Positions 31,605 through 46,743 of a stretch of 64,000 nucleotides of DNA are shown one piece after another; position 1 is the stretch's first letter, and each line of letters opens with the position of its first letter. A program made the position numbers and the translations under genes. The DNA is taken from assembly GCA_027919835.1 (NCBI GenBank), contig JANVFP010000005.1:62001-126000 (forward strand), written 5' to 3'. The notes beneath the pieces are model-generated. The model saw only the letters and a program-made list of their open reading frames with translations, did no database searches and was not told the origin of the DNA. The DNA comes from Lentinula raphanica. Taxonomy: Eukaryota; Basidiomycota; Agaricomycetes; Agaricales; Omphalotaceae.

Positions 31605-32274
31605 CTAGAACGGTAATTTTGTAGAAGTCTTTCTGGAGACCTTTAGTGGATTCGGTCTCTTCTTCAAATGTTGCTGGAGAGACGAGTCAGTATTAAACAA
31701 GGGCCACGTATGCAAGAGGAATCCCCAAGCTTACCTTCTTGTATCTCCTAACCCGTTTATCCATATCCTTCAATATCATACTATGATGAGCTGCCCGCCG
31801 TTCTCTAACCCGTTCCCATTTATGTCCCTTGAACATCCTCTTCTTCTCTGCATACAGCCGAGAGCCCGGGTTGATATTCTTCTCCTTCTGCCCAGCTTTG
31901 CCAACCCAATCCACAGGAAAAGCAAGCGCCTGCGCTACCACCGACATCTTCTGCGACGACCCGACCGTCGCGTCAAGCTTTGCGCTCCACGCATTGGCAG
32001 CATCTACAGACATTTTCGGTCCTGGAGGAATTATGTCGAGGTTATTCGAGGCTTTCGCTTTCTTAATGAGCTCAGCCTGGCGACGGAGAGAGTATTTGGG
32101 AGGCGCCCATCTGCCTGTTTGTGGGTTTTTGTGAGGAAGGAAAGGGTTTGGGAGAGAAAGAGCAGATGATGATTGGGTTGCAGGGAGAGGTCCGAAGCGA
32201 GAGATGTGGCCATGAAGGCCTTTAAGCTCATGCAGTCGAAACTTTTTTAGAGCTTGCACGGCCGACGTTGACAT
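31605..32274 (-). CDS. MRPL25: mitochondrial large-subunit ribosomal protein mL59 (MRPL25)
   Basis: Structural protein of the fungal mitochondrial 54S subunit. Two exons, 31735-32274 and 31605-31673, encode 202 residues. It starts MSTSAVQALKKFRLHELKGL and contains LPNPFLPHKNPQTGRWAPPK followed by YSLRRQAELIKKAK, then RMFKGHKWERVRERR and DMDKRVRRYKK, all characteristic of fungal mL59. The 61-bp intron joins RRYKK to the basic tail QHLKKRPNPLKVSRKTSTK. An upstream in-frame ATG at 32307 adds MKFRRPNFPFQ; I prefer 32274 because the family begins at MSTSA. It shares a short divergent promoter (49 bp) with the TENA gene. Confidence 0.9.
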
Positions 32275-32323
32275 TTGGAAAGGAAAGTTTGGGCGCCTAA
32301 ATTTCATTTCTTGAATTCACGAT

Positions 32324-33126
32324 ATGTCAGAGTCAGATTCCGACTCAGAAACCATTCCTTCCCTCACAAAACATTTGACATCGCATCCTGCACGTTATAC
32401 AGATGCTGTCCACAACCCCTTTCTCGTCCGAGCTGCTGCTGGCTTGATCGAACACGATCTACTGGCTCTCTGGCTTTCTCAGGACAGAATCTACGCTGCC
32501 CATGCATATCCGAAATTTATCGGCTCTCTCATCTCAAGGATCCCATTCGACTCTAAACACTCTATAGACTCCGACGAGCAGCATTTCAACGAACGCATTC
32601 TCAAGATATTGTTGTTCTCTTTGCAAAACGTCGTGCGTGAGGTCGAATTCTTTATGAAAACAGCAGGAGATTGGGGTTTCAGTTTGGACCAGGCTGAGAG
32701 AAAGGGAACAAGGAATTATACGGCAGAAATGGCAAGGATTTCAAACAACGAGATCTATGAAGGCTTGATATTTCTTTGGGCAATGGAAAAGGCTAGTCAA
32801 ACACATTGCGGTGTCTGTGCAAAGCATTCATCTTACTACTTTTGCAGATATATCTTGAGGCATGGACATTCGTTCGCGACACGTCCAATTCACATATCAC
32901 CAAGTCCGGGTCTAACATGCCACTCACATACACGCATGGTGCTGTTCTCGATTTGTGTAAAAACTGGACTTCTCCCGAGTTCGTCAAGTTTGTTGACGAT
33001 CTGGCCGATATTGTTGATTCTTTGAGGATCAAACCTGGGTCAAAAGAATGGACTCGTGCAGAAGAGATTTGGGCAAGAGTGGTGGAACTTGAAGCCGATT
33101 TTTGGCCCACAGAAGATGACTTGTAG
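32324..33126 (+). CDS. TENA/THI-4 family protein
   Basis: Heme-oxygenase-like helical fold family that includes thiaminase II; fungal members are often of unknown specificity. Exons 32324-32791 (468 nt) and 32848-33126 (279 nt) give 248 residues. N-terminal TKHLTSHPARYTDAVHNPFL and LLALWLSQDRIYAAHAYPKF, then WGFSLDQAERKGTRNYTAEM, EGLIFLWAMEK and, across the intron, IYLEAWTFVRD; C-terminal CKNWTSPEFVKFVDDLADIV and ARVVELEADFW. The intron starts with GC, not GT (AAG then GCTAGT), and ends TTTTGCAG; both exons are whole numbers of codons. Thiamine salvage is a family-based guess; I cannot assign the active-site Cys. Confidence 0.9.
32792..32847 (+). other. apparent GC-AG intron in the TENA gene
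   Basis: 56 bp, donor AAG/GCTAGT and acceptor TTTTGCAG, phase 0. No GT in the region restores the WAMEK-IYLEAW join. Confidence 0.75.
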
Positions 33127-33410
33127 AGGTTCAATCCAGAAGATAAAACTCGAGGTTGGACATTAAAAGATAACCTCGGAAGAGAAGCTGTATACTAGTA
33201 ATGCTATTGAGATAGCCTCGCCTTATGTATGTATCGTGCTCGAAAAGAGATCTGCACATTAAGTAGCAGAAGTTTATGACTTGCAATTATCCGTTTCTTC
33301 TTTGATACATTGAGCATTCCAAGATTGGAGAAGATCTTTAATACTGCACGAATCTAAGTCAGTGGAAAGTGAAGATCTGTGATGGCCGACTTACTATGTA
33401 GATTAGTAGT

Positions 33411-34379
33411 TCAAGCTGAGAGTTGACGATACCAAAATCGGCTGCCAGAACCTGTCTTTTCCGGACTCGTTGTCCGTTGTCGTAGTTGTAGTGCAGACGT
33501 CGCAGGTTTTGTGGTGTATGAGGATGGATTTACGCGGGAACCTTGCGATTCAAGAGTCCGAGCGGAGGACAAGAACGAATCTGTATCATGAGTAGCATCG
33601 CTAGAAGTCTCCGAAAGGTAAGGCGACTCGGCCGGGTTCTTCATGAGCTGCGAAGGACTGATACACGTCATTTGAGGGACAGCTCCTGCTGAATACGGAG
33701 GCGTATCCCTTCTTCCTTGCAAAGCGACCATTTGTTCGAGCTCGGCGATCCTAGTCTCCTTCCCTTCTAGTTCCTTCTTCAACCGCGCTAGTTCGTTTTC
33801 TGCGTTGTTGCATCGTGCACTGAGAGTGGCATGTTCGGATGTGTACTTGACATAGGCACCGAGGACGATATCTATAGCTGCGATGGCATCCATTTGAGAT
33901 GGTGGCAAATCTCTGGCCGGAATGCCATGTGCCAGACGATATTGTTCAGACGCGGCAAGGACCTTTTGCTGTACTTGACTCCATCGACCGTCCAAGTCCA
34001 CATCACAGATTAGCTGCAACCAAACATTCTGATCCTCGGTATCCTTTCGTAGGCGTATTCCAATCTTCTCCAACGCATCCGTCATCATCTTCATCTCTGT
34101 CTCTACGTGACCCAAACGATTTTGGTCGGCACTAGCGTGTTGCAAGTCACAAGTGACCTTGGCTTCGCTTTGTCGTACGCTTTCTAGATGTTCGTGGTAC
34201 ATGAGCAGACTCTCTTGTGCGAGATCCAGCTTGGTTTGTAGCTCGATCCGTGCCGCGTGTTCCCGTGCATGGGCTATCTCTATTTCCTTTGTAGCGAAAG
34301 CGACTTCGGCGTCGCGCCAACGAAGAATGGCATCCGCACCGGCCTCCAGAGCACGTGGAAAGTCGACCATCGCTGACAT
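33411..34379 (-). CDS. coiled-coil protein, unknown function
   Basis: Intronless frame of about 320 residues. From residue 20 to about 110 it is strongly helical and heptad-like (EVAFATKEIEIAHAREHAAR, ELQTKLDLAQESLLMYHEHL), and again around NNAENELARLKKELEGKETR. The C-terminal third is Ser/Thr-rich and disordered. I recognise no family. Start: ATG 34379 (MSAMVDFPRALEAGADAILR) has the context CAA-ATG; an upstream ATG at 34517 in the same frame would add 46 less typical residues. A scaffold or cytoskeletal role would be a guess. Confidence 0.75.
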   Translation of the reverse strand: MSAMVDFPRALEAGADAILRWRDAEVAFATKEIEIAHAREHAARIELQTKLDLAQESLLMYHEHLESVRQSEAKVTCDLQHASADQNRLGHVETEMKMMTDALEKIGIRLRKDTEDQNVWLQLICDVDLDGRWSQVQQKVLAASEQYRLAHGIPARDLPPSQMDAIAAIDIVLGAYVKYTSEHATLSARCNNAENELARLKKELEGKETRIAELEQMVALQGRRDTPPYSAGAVPQMTCISPSQLMKNPAESPYLSETSSDATHDTDSFLSSARTLESQGSRVNPSSYTTKPATSALQLRQRTTSPEKTGSGSRFWYRQLSA

Positions 34380-34715
34380 TTGGCTTTTTGATAGAGGTTT
34401 GAGTAGACCTGGACCAGGCTGGGAAGACAGCAAAAGTTGAATGATGAAAGTCAGTGGACAGAGCTCATGTTTGAGCGCGTGGTTTGTGGGAAAGCAAGAT
34501 AAAACTCGCTTTGACATTCCTGATTTAGACAGTGAGTTCTAGGGAAAACGAGTCGTCCATTTATTCAAAGCGCAAAGTTCTATCAGAGACAGCACCGACC
34601 CACATTACTCACAATATGTGGATATACTTATGTGTTGTAGAAGTACAGTAATTTTTCAGTCCGTAAAAGCTTACAATCATACGTCAATACCCGCCGCTTC
34701 ACCAATTTCCTTCGT

Positions 34716-37176
<2,461 letters not shown>

Positions 37177-38527
37177 CACGAACGATTCTACTATGATAGT
37201 GGAACGAATGAGCTGATCAGAGATGAGCAGTAGCTGGTAGAGAACAACAGACCTAAGGACTAAGGAGGAAGATGAGTGGAGTTCGAATTTGGAGATTTGA
37301 AGGTGGATGGACGGGAGAAGAACGAGGGTTTCGTCAAGCTCAATTTATATGTTGCTGTGACGTATCGTTACAGTGTCACAGACGCGTCGCGAAAGCGGTG
37401 CTCGCCACTTTTAATTGGTAACCATCATCGCTCATCATAGCCATTCTAACATACTACAGCCTCAAGCTAAGGCTTTCTAGGAATTCATCGCCACACAGCC
37501 TGAAAATGAACCTACAATCTCAACTCTCTGTGTTTTGCCATTTGTGAAGACTACGCGAAAGCTTCATGGGTCGATCACAATTACAATCAATGGCCACTAT
37601 AATCAGTATTCACAGATCATATTCGCTCTATCGTCACTATATATCATCTCGCGGCGGTAGCTTGACGGAGCCTAGTCTCTTCCGACACTTCTCATGCACT
37701 GGTTTTTGAATTTTCATATTTACAGGATAAGTATAACGAATCCAATGACCGTGATATCTTAGGCCAAGCCCGCCCTGATACAGAACGCTGTGCGCGTTGT
37801 ATACATACTTTGAAAACTTCAGCAGATGTCCAGAATGAGGTGTTTGAAAGTGTGATATTGTGCGTGCCGTCTGCCCGCTTATCGATTGGAGAGAAGACTA
37901 CCTTCGAGTTTTCCTACAACACGTTTCTAACCTCCAGGTCCTTCCAGATTCGATCCTTCCGGCTGCTTGCTGAGTGCTCTATAAAAAGTACGTGGAACAA
38001 TTCAACTGGCTGTAATTATCTGTCTGTATCTGTTTGTTACAATAACAGACAAATCAAACGTGCTGCTTTTATTATGCGGTGAGTTGATACCGTTCCCTGC
38101 ATTTGTGTACGTCCTCCTTGAAACTGAAAGTATACACGGGGCAAAGGAGGGCAAAGGTCTATTCAAAATCTCAGTGCGTGACTAACCGCGCAGTCACGCC
38201 GCATTCTTCGTCAGCTAAGCTTTCCCGGAGGCCTAGGGAGGCCTGATCATGAATATTGTGGCTTCAACGTTCTGTTGGAACCTGACAACATCAAGATTTT
38301 TCACGCAATACCGTCGCAGAAAGACGCGCTATGGTGAACATTCAACAATCCATCAATCACTGTTTCTGATGTTCAAAGAAGGTTCCCAGTGTAGGTTCGT
38401 CGTTGTCGTGTCTGCAGCTACAACGACGTCAGAACCACGTTCTGTCTTCAACTTGTGGCCAAGTAATGCCAAAATCTGCCAATCGTGTCTAATTGTCTAT
38501 AAAATCTATGCTGGTCTATGATATCTT
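37177..38527. other. intergenic, no supported gene
   Basis: 5' flank of GFA1 and 3' flank of the glycosyltransferase gene. A CTATAAAAAG TATA-like word at 37979 has no recognisable plus-strand gene behind it; frames at 37810-38082 and 38249-38521 show no motifs. Confidence 0.4.
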
Positions 38528-40509
38528 CTAGAGGTACTGATCCAACATTGCTTTCGTGTTCAGCCTCGATTCTCCGCTAGGGTTTTCCCAGGCCTTGCAC
38601 ACTCCTTCAGCAACAGTTTCGAAGTTTTGTCTGACTTCTACCCCCTCCTTTCCATTCAATTTCCCAATGAGGCTCATTACTTCCGCTTTGGCAGAATTTG
38701 GTGTGAAGGCAGGCAGTTTTTCACAGTCGTAAGGGATTCGGGCCCCTATTGTTCCAGTCCGCACTTCAATCAACTCGAATCCTGCTTTCAAAGTCATTAG
38801 GCGCATGGCGTTATAAGGTTGATCGGCATGGAAGGGCCAGAATATCCTGATCCATGATCATCGTGAATCACCAGAATCAAACAGTCAGATCACAGAGGGA
38901 CGTACATAGGGACGCGAAACGCGAAAGCTTCCTGCACACTATTCCATCCGCCGTGCGTAAGGAACCATCCGGTGACCGGATGCGTCAGTATCATCTCTTG
39001 AGGTGACCAACTAAGTTCCATCGCTATTCCGCTGGCGGCAATCTTCTCCTTTACTTCGTTGGGCAATCTTACGAATGGGGATGGATGGGAGAACAAGAAC
39101 GGTTGTCGTTTTTCCAAGAGGCCATCAATCACAGCCCATACTCTATCGTCTTCTTCAGGCCACCAGACTGTGCCGAAAGATATCTGGTGAGGTGATTCAG
39201 TGACGGCGATCGCTAGTACTAGTAGAACCTGGTCGAACGTACATATAGAAGTGACTTATCACCAAATTCTTCATCGATTCGGTCTAAGAAAGCCTTCACG
39301 CTGATATCTGTTTCACTAACGGGCGCAGGGGGTTCTAAGGATTTCACACTCGGTGCAAAGATGGACAAGGGTCCAACGGTGTACCACGCCTTCCCCATTG
39401 AAGCAAACCACTCTTTCGCAGCTGCCGCTGCCTCTGGTTCGTATGCGTTTGTGGACACACAGACAACGCCGTCAGCTTCACGGATATAGATCGACCCTAG
39501 CTTTTCTGCAACGGCGGCAAGATCCGTCATGGCAGACTACAAGGATTCAATATCATAGTGGTAAGAACCCTTCAGTACGGATATAACACTTCCCTATAAA
39601 TTTGACAGACCTTTTGGGGAAACCATTCGTAATCATAAGAAGGTTTGAGGCCAGCGACGTTCACAACGGTTCCAATGCAGTCATGCCACTTGCTAGACGT
39701 TAGACCAGCAGCTTGAATTCGAGGATCATGTAAGACTGCTAACCTTGATTTTTTCTTTCGCGAATATTCTTTTCTTCGTGGCCATTCGTCCCTCTACCGT
39801 CTCGAGAGACGGTTCTACGACACCACCTAGATGTGCAGGCCCGAGCAATCGAAGTAGAGCTCCGGCATTCGAAGTCCACCATGCGAAGATAGTGAACCTT
39901 TGTCCAGCGATCTTACGGATGAATTCGAAAGCGTATCCAGCAAATGGCTGAAGGCATCCATTTCGTCAACTCGTTGCTAGCCAACTAAGAACGAGCTCAC
40001 GTACATCTATGATGGCCAAAGTTGGGGCAGGAAGGCCACTGATGGTTCTCTTCGAAGACAAGCAGGTGATGGAGCTTGAGGAATATAGGGCTTCAAAGCT
40101 AGGTTCGAAGGCGTTTATAGGTTCAAAAGTCTCAACGCTGGGTCCAGCAATATCGATGATACTGAGTGAGGTAGAGTTAGCGAAGTCTTGTGAGTACTCA
40201 ATCCTATAGTTCATGATGACCTACTGAAGACGTGGTTCAAGGGCTGCATATCTGGCAGGATCCAAACGTCCAAACTCCGCGACGAGCTTGGCATAGGCGT
40301 CAGAACTGGTGAGATAAGTGACTATAGCGTTCGGTTGGGCTTCGAGTACATTGACAACAAATGCACAAAGAGGTTTGTTATGACCTGCGCGAGGGAAAAA
40401 GAAGGTTCAGCCCCCGAGAGACACTAACGTGAGATGTCAAGCGCAACGTACCCCATGCAACTGGGATGGCATGCACAATTATGTGTTTTCGGTTATCAAT
40501 CGAGCCCAT
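38528..40509 (-). CDS. UDP-glycosyltransferase (GT1 family)
   Basis: Small-molecule glycosyltransferase using a UDP-sugar. Starts MGSIDNRKHIIVHAIPVAWG; an intron then joins HNKPLCAFVVNVLEAQPNAI, the usual GH(x)xP N-terminal acceptor motif. Middle exons include PFAGYAFEFIRKIAGQRF and FTIFAWWTSNAGALLRLLGP. The sugar-nucleotide site is a PSPG-like block: ELSWSPQEMILTHP, then THPVTGWFLTHGGWNSVQEA, then (across an intron) PMIFWPFHADQPYNAMRL; the His of the HGGWNS motif is present. The 3' exon ends in RLNTKAMLDQYL. At least seven introns. No C-terminal membrane anchor, so probably cytosolic. The acceptor (sterol, phenolic or other) is not predictable. Confidence 0.9.
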
Positions 40510-41527
40510 GATATGGAAATGAGAAGTGCGAAACGAGGGAATGAGGAGACAATGAAGACATTTGGACGTGGCATTTATGTGAATCTACAAGGTGCCATTG
40601 GGTCAACATGAATATGGTAGCCAGTTGTTCAAACAGAAGATCGTAGGGCGCTCTGGTCTTGCATACAAGTTGAGATGGATGCCTGGGTGTCAAGCCATAC
40701 TGTTGTGCATTCTAATTCAGACATTCAGACGAACAATTCGGCATCCTGGCTTGGGATAAGTACACCAGCTTTCGAATTGATATGTAAGTCATAGCGTATG
40801 ACCGAGGGTGTGAAAGATAAAAGAGGATAAATGACAACAAGGAAGTGACCAAAGGGGAATACGTACTTCAAACTCTGAGTGTAATGAGGTGTAATAGGGT
40901 GTAATATCGCTTAGATGTCCAGCGCAAATGGAGAGAATGTTTTATCTTTGCGCTCAGTTCTGAGTAACCGGTCTTGAAACGACTTGCTAAGGCTTTCAAT
41001 TCTGTACACGGAGTTGGGGTCATCGGGTATTTTTTTCGTGCGGAAGTTAGCATAGAAGTACAGGAATAGCACGTACAGCATTGACCGAGCATTGTCAACG
41101 AGGTTGCAAGTATAGTCGGCGGTTGCGCATGTATTAACTTCCGTAACGGAGGACTTCCAAGTTGCTGTGTATTTGAAAATCAAGCATAAGCTTCAAGGGT
41201 TGAGCTTGAACTTGAGCTTGAACTATCATTACCAAGGCCAAATTGAGGACTGTCAGTGTTAAGGAACACGCAAACCCGTCGACGTCATGGAATTGTAAAG
41301 GCAAGCGCTGACTGAGCTGCATATATTGATCGATGTCCGAGATCAATGTCCTATGGCTACAACAGATGAATAACATACATGAGAACAGACAAAGGTATGA
41401 GAAACGATTTTACAAGTCCATTTTCGATTCACCCAAAAGCAGGACGCCCCACAATCACCGTAGGTCTAGGCTCCGAAAGCCTGTCACCAGCAGAGCCAGA
41501 ACACTTGCAGACTGACTCTCTTCAGCC
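40510..41527. other. intergenic, no supported gene
   Basis: 5' flank of the glycosyltransferase and 3' flank of the bHLH gene. A short alternating GCTTGAACTTGA repeat lies at about 41200-41222. Nothing coding seen. Confidence 0.4.
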
Positions 41528-44398
41528 TCAGTCTTCCTCCATATCCTCATCGACCCCCGCAAGATATCCTCCACCACTCAAAGAGGGGGAAGGACCAGAA
41601 GACGTGTTCCTCATCGATTCCAGAACTTCCACAGCATCCAGATCTCGATCCAGGTCCAATATCCCCCCATCCTTGTAGTTAAATCCATCCAGCTTCTCAC
41701 CCTCATTCCCACTGCCACCGCCGCTATCTTCAGTTTCCGCCAAACCCTGGTCTTTCATTGCCGATCTCAACCTCCGAACTTCCCTCCTCAACCTCTCGAC
41801 CTCCTCGTCTCGTCTCTCTACTCTCCCTTTCAGTACGCGGATATACTCATTACCGCAAATGAGCAACTGTAACTTGCTCACTCCTTTGTTCGGGCCCTCT
41901 CCTGCTTTAGGCGGTCCCCTAGGAGGTAGAGCTCCGGGAAGGAGCGACGCTTTTGCTAGAGCCATAAAACCGACCCCGGTTTCGTCTTCGCCTGCCGCGG
42001 CTCCTCCGGTTTTACCGTCTCCGTCTGTTGGGAGCGGTATAGGCGGAAGCAACCCTCGAAGATCATCGAAGGTAGTCTTCAAAGAATCACGACGTTTTTG
42101 TTCAGCCGCTTTGTGAGATGTTTTTCGTTCCTTGACAGGGACAATCGTTGAAGTCGAAGAAGTGGCTGCGCCAGCGGAAGCCGAGCTTGACGTCGAAGCG
42201 CGAAGGGATGCGGAGGGATGAGAAGGATTAGCGGCTAGAATGCAGCATGCATATTCAATGGCTATTCAGGACGAAGAAGAGATTGAGATACATACCTGGC
42301 AATATATGCTTCAGTCCTGCACTATCCCCAGCCCCTGTTGTAGCTCTACGCCCGGACTTTCTCGTGGCTGTTGGCACAGCATCATTTTTATCAGACTTGG
42401 AACCTCTGCCTTTCGCCGGCTTCGCAGGTCCAGCCGCACCCGAAGGATTTGAGCTGGAGCTACCATTCGCAGACGAAGTAGCCCCGATCGTTGCGCCTGT
42501 ATTCGTATTCGAATGCGAAGAGTCCAAGAACGCCTGTGATTGGTTGGCGCTCCCTAGTCCGCTTCCAAGACCGACGAATGAATTGCCCAGATTCATTATG
42601 CTCGCTGGAGTGACAGGAACCAAGGACTCGGGCATTGAACTTCCGCTACCTAGTCCGGTTGTGCTGAATGCTGAAACAGGTGCAGAAGGGGGCGGCATGG
42701 ACAAAGAAAGATCCACAGGAGAAGGCGAATCTCCCACGACTGCAAAACCAAGATTCGCACTGTCCCCATTGCCTCCAGAAGTCCCATCGCTGTTGTTATG
42801 GCCGTCGACACGACCAGCATTCCTCGCTCCACTCGATGAGACCGAGCCATCGATCAGAGGACTCGTCATATTGGGAAAACCCGGGATCCCATTCATGCCC
42901 ATCGCCATAACTAGTGGACTACTAGATATCACAGTTCCTGTTCTGGGTCTCGTGTTCGCATTAGGATCGGTTCCTCTCAGCATAGGTGTCGAATTCATCG
43001 ACCTTGATCCAGAACCAGATGCACGTGAAGTTCTAGAGGAGGAATTGTTCTTCGAAGGGACAGGTCGCATGGTACTAGGTGACTGAGAAATCGACGCTTG
43101 CCGTTTCCGCGATCTACCAATCTCCTCTGAAGCCCCACTGAATACTGTATCGACGTCGATGTCGGCAGTATTGGGTGATGCGGCACGCTTTACCCCAGCA
43201 TAAGTGGTGGAATGAGAGATGACTTGGTTCTGATTACGATGGTTTTGGTTGAGGTTCTGGTGGTGATGTCCATAAGCTTGTACTCTTCCATTGCTTCCAG
43301 TACTGTTTACAGTGATCTTAGCCCCGAGCCAAGGACTCGTCAATGGCGATACGTCAAAATCCAGTTCAGAATGCAAAGGTGACGAAGGTTCCGAGGCCAT
43401 ATTCAGGGCGTTGATGGCGCTCTGCATGTTCATACTGTTTTGAGATGACTGGTATGGATTTCCGAAGGCAATATGAGCAGGGGCAGACGCAGTTCCCCGA
43501 TGAGCGAAATAGTGATGATTTCTAGCATTACCAGTACTGCTAGTATTCGAGTTATTTGTGTTGGTGGTGAACGGAGACGATGGAAAACCGTTCGTATTAC
43601 CACCTGTACCGAACTGCGAAGGCGCTGTTGTGAAAGCACCCATGTTGATATCTAACCCGGCGGGATCGTGTGGAGAGAACACCGGAGTGTGAGAGGCCGA
43701 ATTATCTCGAGAGTATGGATTTTGGCCGGACATGTCGAGAGGCATCACAGAACTTGTGTCTATATCGTTATAATTCAGCAACATAGGCGATACGAACTCG
43801 ACAGGGACAGGTTGAGACGGGCGTATTTCGGTAGATGAACCTGGAGTTGGCAAACCATGAAAACCACGATGAGTCTGATCCCGAGGTTGACTGTCAAGAG
43901 ATGCGGTTCCACTACTGAGTAGCGCCATCTGAACAATGAAAGTTTAGTTAGTGAGTGGTAAGGTTAGAGCTAGCGGACCTGTTGCTGAAAAATCTGCTGT
44001 TGGATCTCCTGCAGTTGTTTAAGCTGCGCCAGTTTGAACTGTTCCAGAAGAATTTGTTCCCTGAGCTGCCCTTGGCCCTGTCCAGCTCCGGTGTCCTCAT
44101 TGTGAGCAGCAGCCTGATTTTCCGTATCGGAGCGATTCGGAGCTCTAGAATTGCTACCGAGAGATTGGAGGGCAGCCATGACCATTCCCATGTTGTTCCC
44201 TCCTGTACCATTCAGAAAGGGAGAGCTGACATTTGACAGGGAATTACTCGAAGCTGCTCCGCCTCCTGTATCTTTTTGCTGAGCTTGATCAGAAACCGAG
44301 TTCATATCGTTTTTGTGGTCGCCTGAATAGAATAGATCGGCAGATGAAGGAAGTTGGTGCTGTTCAAGGTCCTGCAGGTCGTTCGCCAAGGAATCCAT
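41528..44398 (-). CDS. bHLH transcription factor
   Basis: The bHLH domain is in the last exon: KERKTSHKAAEQKRRDSLKT is the basic region and helix 1 start, FDDLRGLLPPIP follows, then a long loop with Gly/Ala-rich sequence, then GVSKLQLLICGNEYIRVLKG as helix 2 and a leucine-zipper-like ERRDEEVERLRREVRRLRSA. The His-Glu-Arg pattern fits E-box binders. Upstream are about 600 residues of Asn/Ser/Gly-rich sequence with a Gln-rich stretch (LKQLQEIQQQIFQQQ) near residue 140. Introns lie at about 43930-43977 (phase 0, joins QQQ to MALLSSG) and at about 42238-42294 before the last exon. Start ATG 44398 (MDSLANDLQDLEQHQ). Acidic end GVDEDMEED. Targets unknown. Confidence 0.88.
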
Positions 44399-45233
44399 TA
44401 ATAGTCTAAATCTCGCCCCTAGAAAGATAGCGGGAAGGCCTGATAATGAGAGCCTGTACAGCGAGGAAGAGCTGATACTTTGAGCGTTGTGATGGATGTA
44501 GGGAACGAAGAAAACCTGGCCTAGATGTTCGATAGAGCGAGTGAAAAGAAGAAGACAAAAAAGTGGCTGAAAACCGATTCGATAGAATCGGCCCGATATC
44601 TCCGAGTCATGCTCTAACTTTTTTTTTCACCAAGTCTCAGTCTGCAGAGAATCCGTGTGTTTCCGGTTTGAATTAACTACTGTTATCCTCTACACACAAG
44701 TACTCAAGAAATATGCTACGAATGCGGTTACCTGAACCTTCTTCATCTGTTTCAACTGGTATTTCTTGGATTCCTAGACCGAATCCTTACCGCGAGCTTT
44801 TCCTTCTTCGATCGCCCACGTAGTCAGCAGATATTAATTCGCCTTATGGGAGACTCGTTTGAGTTTTTCCTTACCCATGTACATACACAGAACCACTGAG
44901 CAGTGAACAATTTTCCATGTAAGTACATGAGCAATTAGTGCGGCGGCTCCGTCGTCTGATCTGAGAATGGGTTCCCTAAATTCATATTGGTAGAACCTTC
45001 CAGGTCTCTCACTGTACCAGAATCTTTCCGTGCAATTTCCTCAAGCTACCGACCTTCGAATGTTGCTGGAAGTCTGAAGTAGAAATAGCAGAAGTCGGAA
45101 CCTCGGATAAACGCACTGGCTTGACTCGGCACAAGTGGCAGTGCAACGGTGCACGAGAGCACGTGCTGATCTATTTGCTTCTTCCAGTGCCACTACCACT
45201 TCATCGTTTTCCAAGTTCTCCGAGTCTTTTAAA
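44399..45233. other. divergent promoter region
   Basis: Lies between the bHLH gene (minus) and the Yra1/ALY gene (plus), which are transcribed away from each other. A T9 tract is at about 44620. Nothing coding seen. Confidence 0.45.
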
Positions 45234-46447
45234 ATGTCGGCATTCAAAGCACACAGAGGAGGAAATAAGCCGTACAGCGTAAAGCAACTGTTTTCTTATT
45301 TGTATTCACATCAGTAGCTCAAGAATATACGCTCGCAGCGTCCACCTCGAGGTGATCTCAACTCTCAATGGCTTCACGACAAGGCCCCTGGAACGAAAAC
45401 TTCAAACGGCGACGCTCAACCAAGAGGACCATCCGACGCTACTGAGCAAGGCCGAACCAAGCTCCTCGTCTCGAATTTGCACTATGAAGTCACTCCTAAA
45501 GATCTCATTGTGCGTTATTTTTGACCTTCTTGTGGGTCTTTGTTGAGCTAAAAACCTCTTTGTCAAAGGCCATCTTTGGACAGATTGGCACGCTCGTTCG
45601 CGAGCCAATAATCAGGGTACGATAATCCGACTAGCACCCAGCTCTTTGCTTGAAAAGCCAACCAAACGAATCATTCAATTTCTCCATACTCGGTTTTTTA
45701 CTTTTTCCAAAATTCAAGTACGACCGCAGTGGAAGATCATTAGGAATCGCCATTGTACAGTATGAGACCGCTGCTGAGGCTACAAAAGGCAAGAAAACCT
45801 TCGATGGAGTTCTCGCAAAAGGTGAAGTGCAAAATCTTTTTCGTTAGCTGTTCCTTTTTCGGCTGTAACACCCGCGTTCCACCCTTTCCCTCACGCAATG
45901 TCTGTTCTTGCTGCCCTCAATTTTCCGTCGATCTTCCTCGTTGCTGACCCACGTTCCATAATATCTTTTTTTTTTCAGGCCAACCCATGACAATCGCTTA
46001 TGACACGAGCGGCCCACGACAAACGCGGCGTGCTGTCAGCGCACCACAGTCATCGCTGATCAGCCGGATTCAAAAAGGACCACTTGCAGATCGCCTGGCT
46101 TCCGATGACATTCAGCTCAAAGAATTCTCTGGACCGTGCGTGAATCTTCCCATTTTGCCTATCTCTTTAATCTGATCGCTTACAATGATTTATCCAGTGG
46201 ACCAACACGTACGAAAACTTCGCGTCGAGGAGGTCGCGGAACTGCCAGAGGGGGTGGTGCTTCACAACGCTCTGAACCTCGAACAAAAACCCCAAAGCAA
46301 CCCAAAACAGCTGATGAACTAGATAAGGAGTTGGATGCGTTCATGGGAGATGCAGAGTCTGGTGGTGCATCAGCTGCTGGAGGAGGAGTTCCTGTGGCGG
46401 ATCCCGCTGTTGGAGCTGTCGCAGAGCAGGATGTTGAGATGGCGTAG
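45234..46447 (+). CDS. YRA1: Yra1/ALY-REF mRNA export adaptor
   Basis: Couples spliced mRNA to export through the TREX complex. Exons join to a central RRM: TKLLVSNLHYEVTPKDLI, AIFGQIGTLVREPIIR, YDRSGRSLGIAIVQYETAAE, TKGKKTFDGVLAKGQPMTI. RG-rich flanks include SRRGGRGTARGGG. Near the C-terminus TADELDKELDAFMGD matches the conserved Sub2/UAP56-binding box; it ends EQDVEMA. The N-terminus is less sure: MSAFKAHRGGNKPYS is joined to LKNIRSQRPPRG by a 39-bp intron, and the usual N-terminal LDDII box is not seen in this model. Introns are about 39-170 bp, the largest between 45822 and 45978. Nuclear by family. Confidence 0.88.
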
Positions 46448-46743
46448 ATGATATCCAAGGCTAGTGTTTAAATCAGGACGCTAGCCTCTTTTACTTATAT
46501 TGTAGGCGTTCGGCCGATGTGTCGATTCAGGTTCTTTCGTTGTATATATTCTTACAAGTGTATCCTACCACACCCTCGCCATAATCATCACATGTTCTTG
46601 GCTGGTCTATTCAACCTCTTCTCATCATCTCAAATGTTGGTTCAGTCTATACCTCAATCAGTACTTGCTAGTATCAGAAGGTAAATCATTCATTATCTTT
46701 CTATCTCTTTCTTTCGAATTGTGCTATGTATAATTACATTTCG

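Noticed and set aside
42247..43086. 279-codon plus-strand open frame
   Set aside because: Lies antisense to the well-supported bHLH exon; Ser/Pro/Leu-rich shadow frame without motifs or introns.
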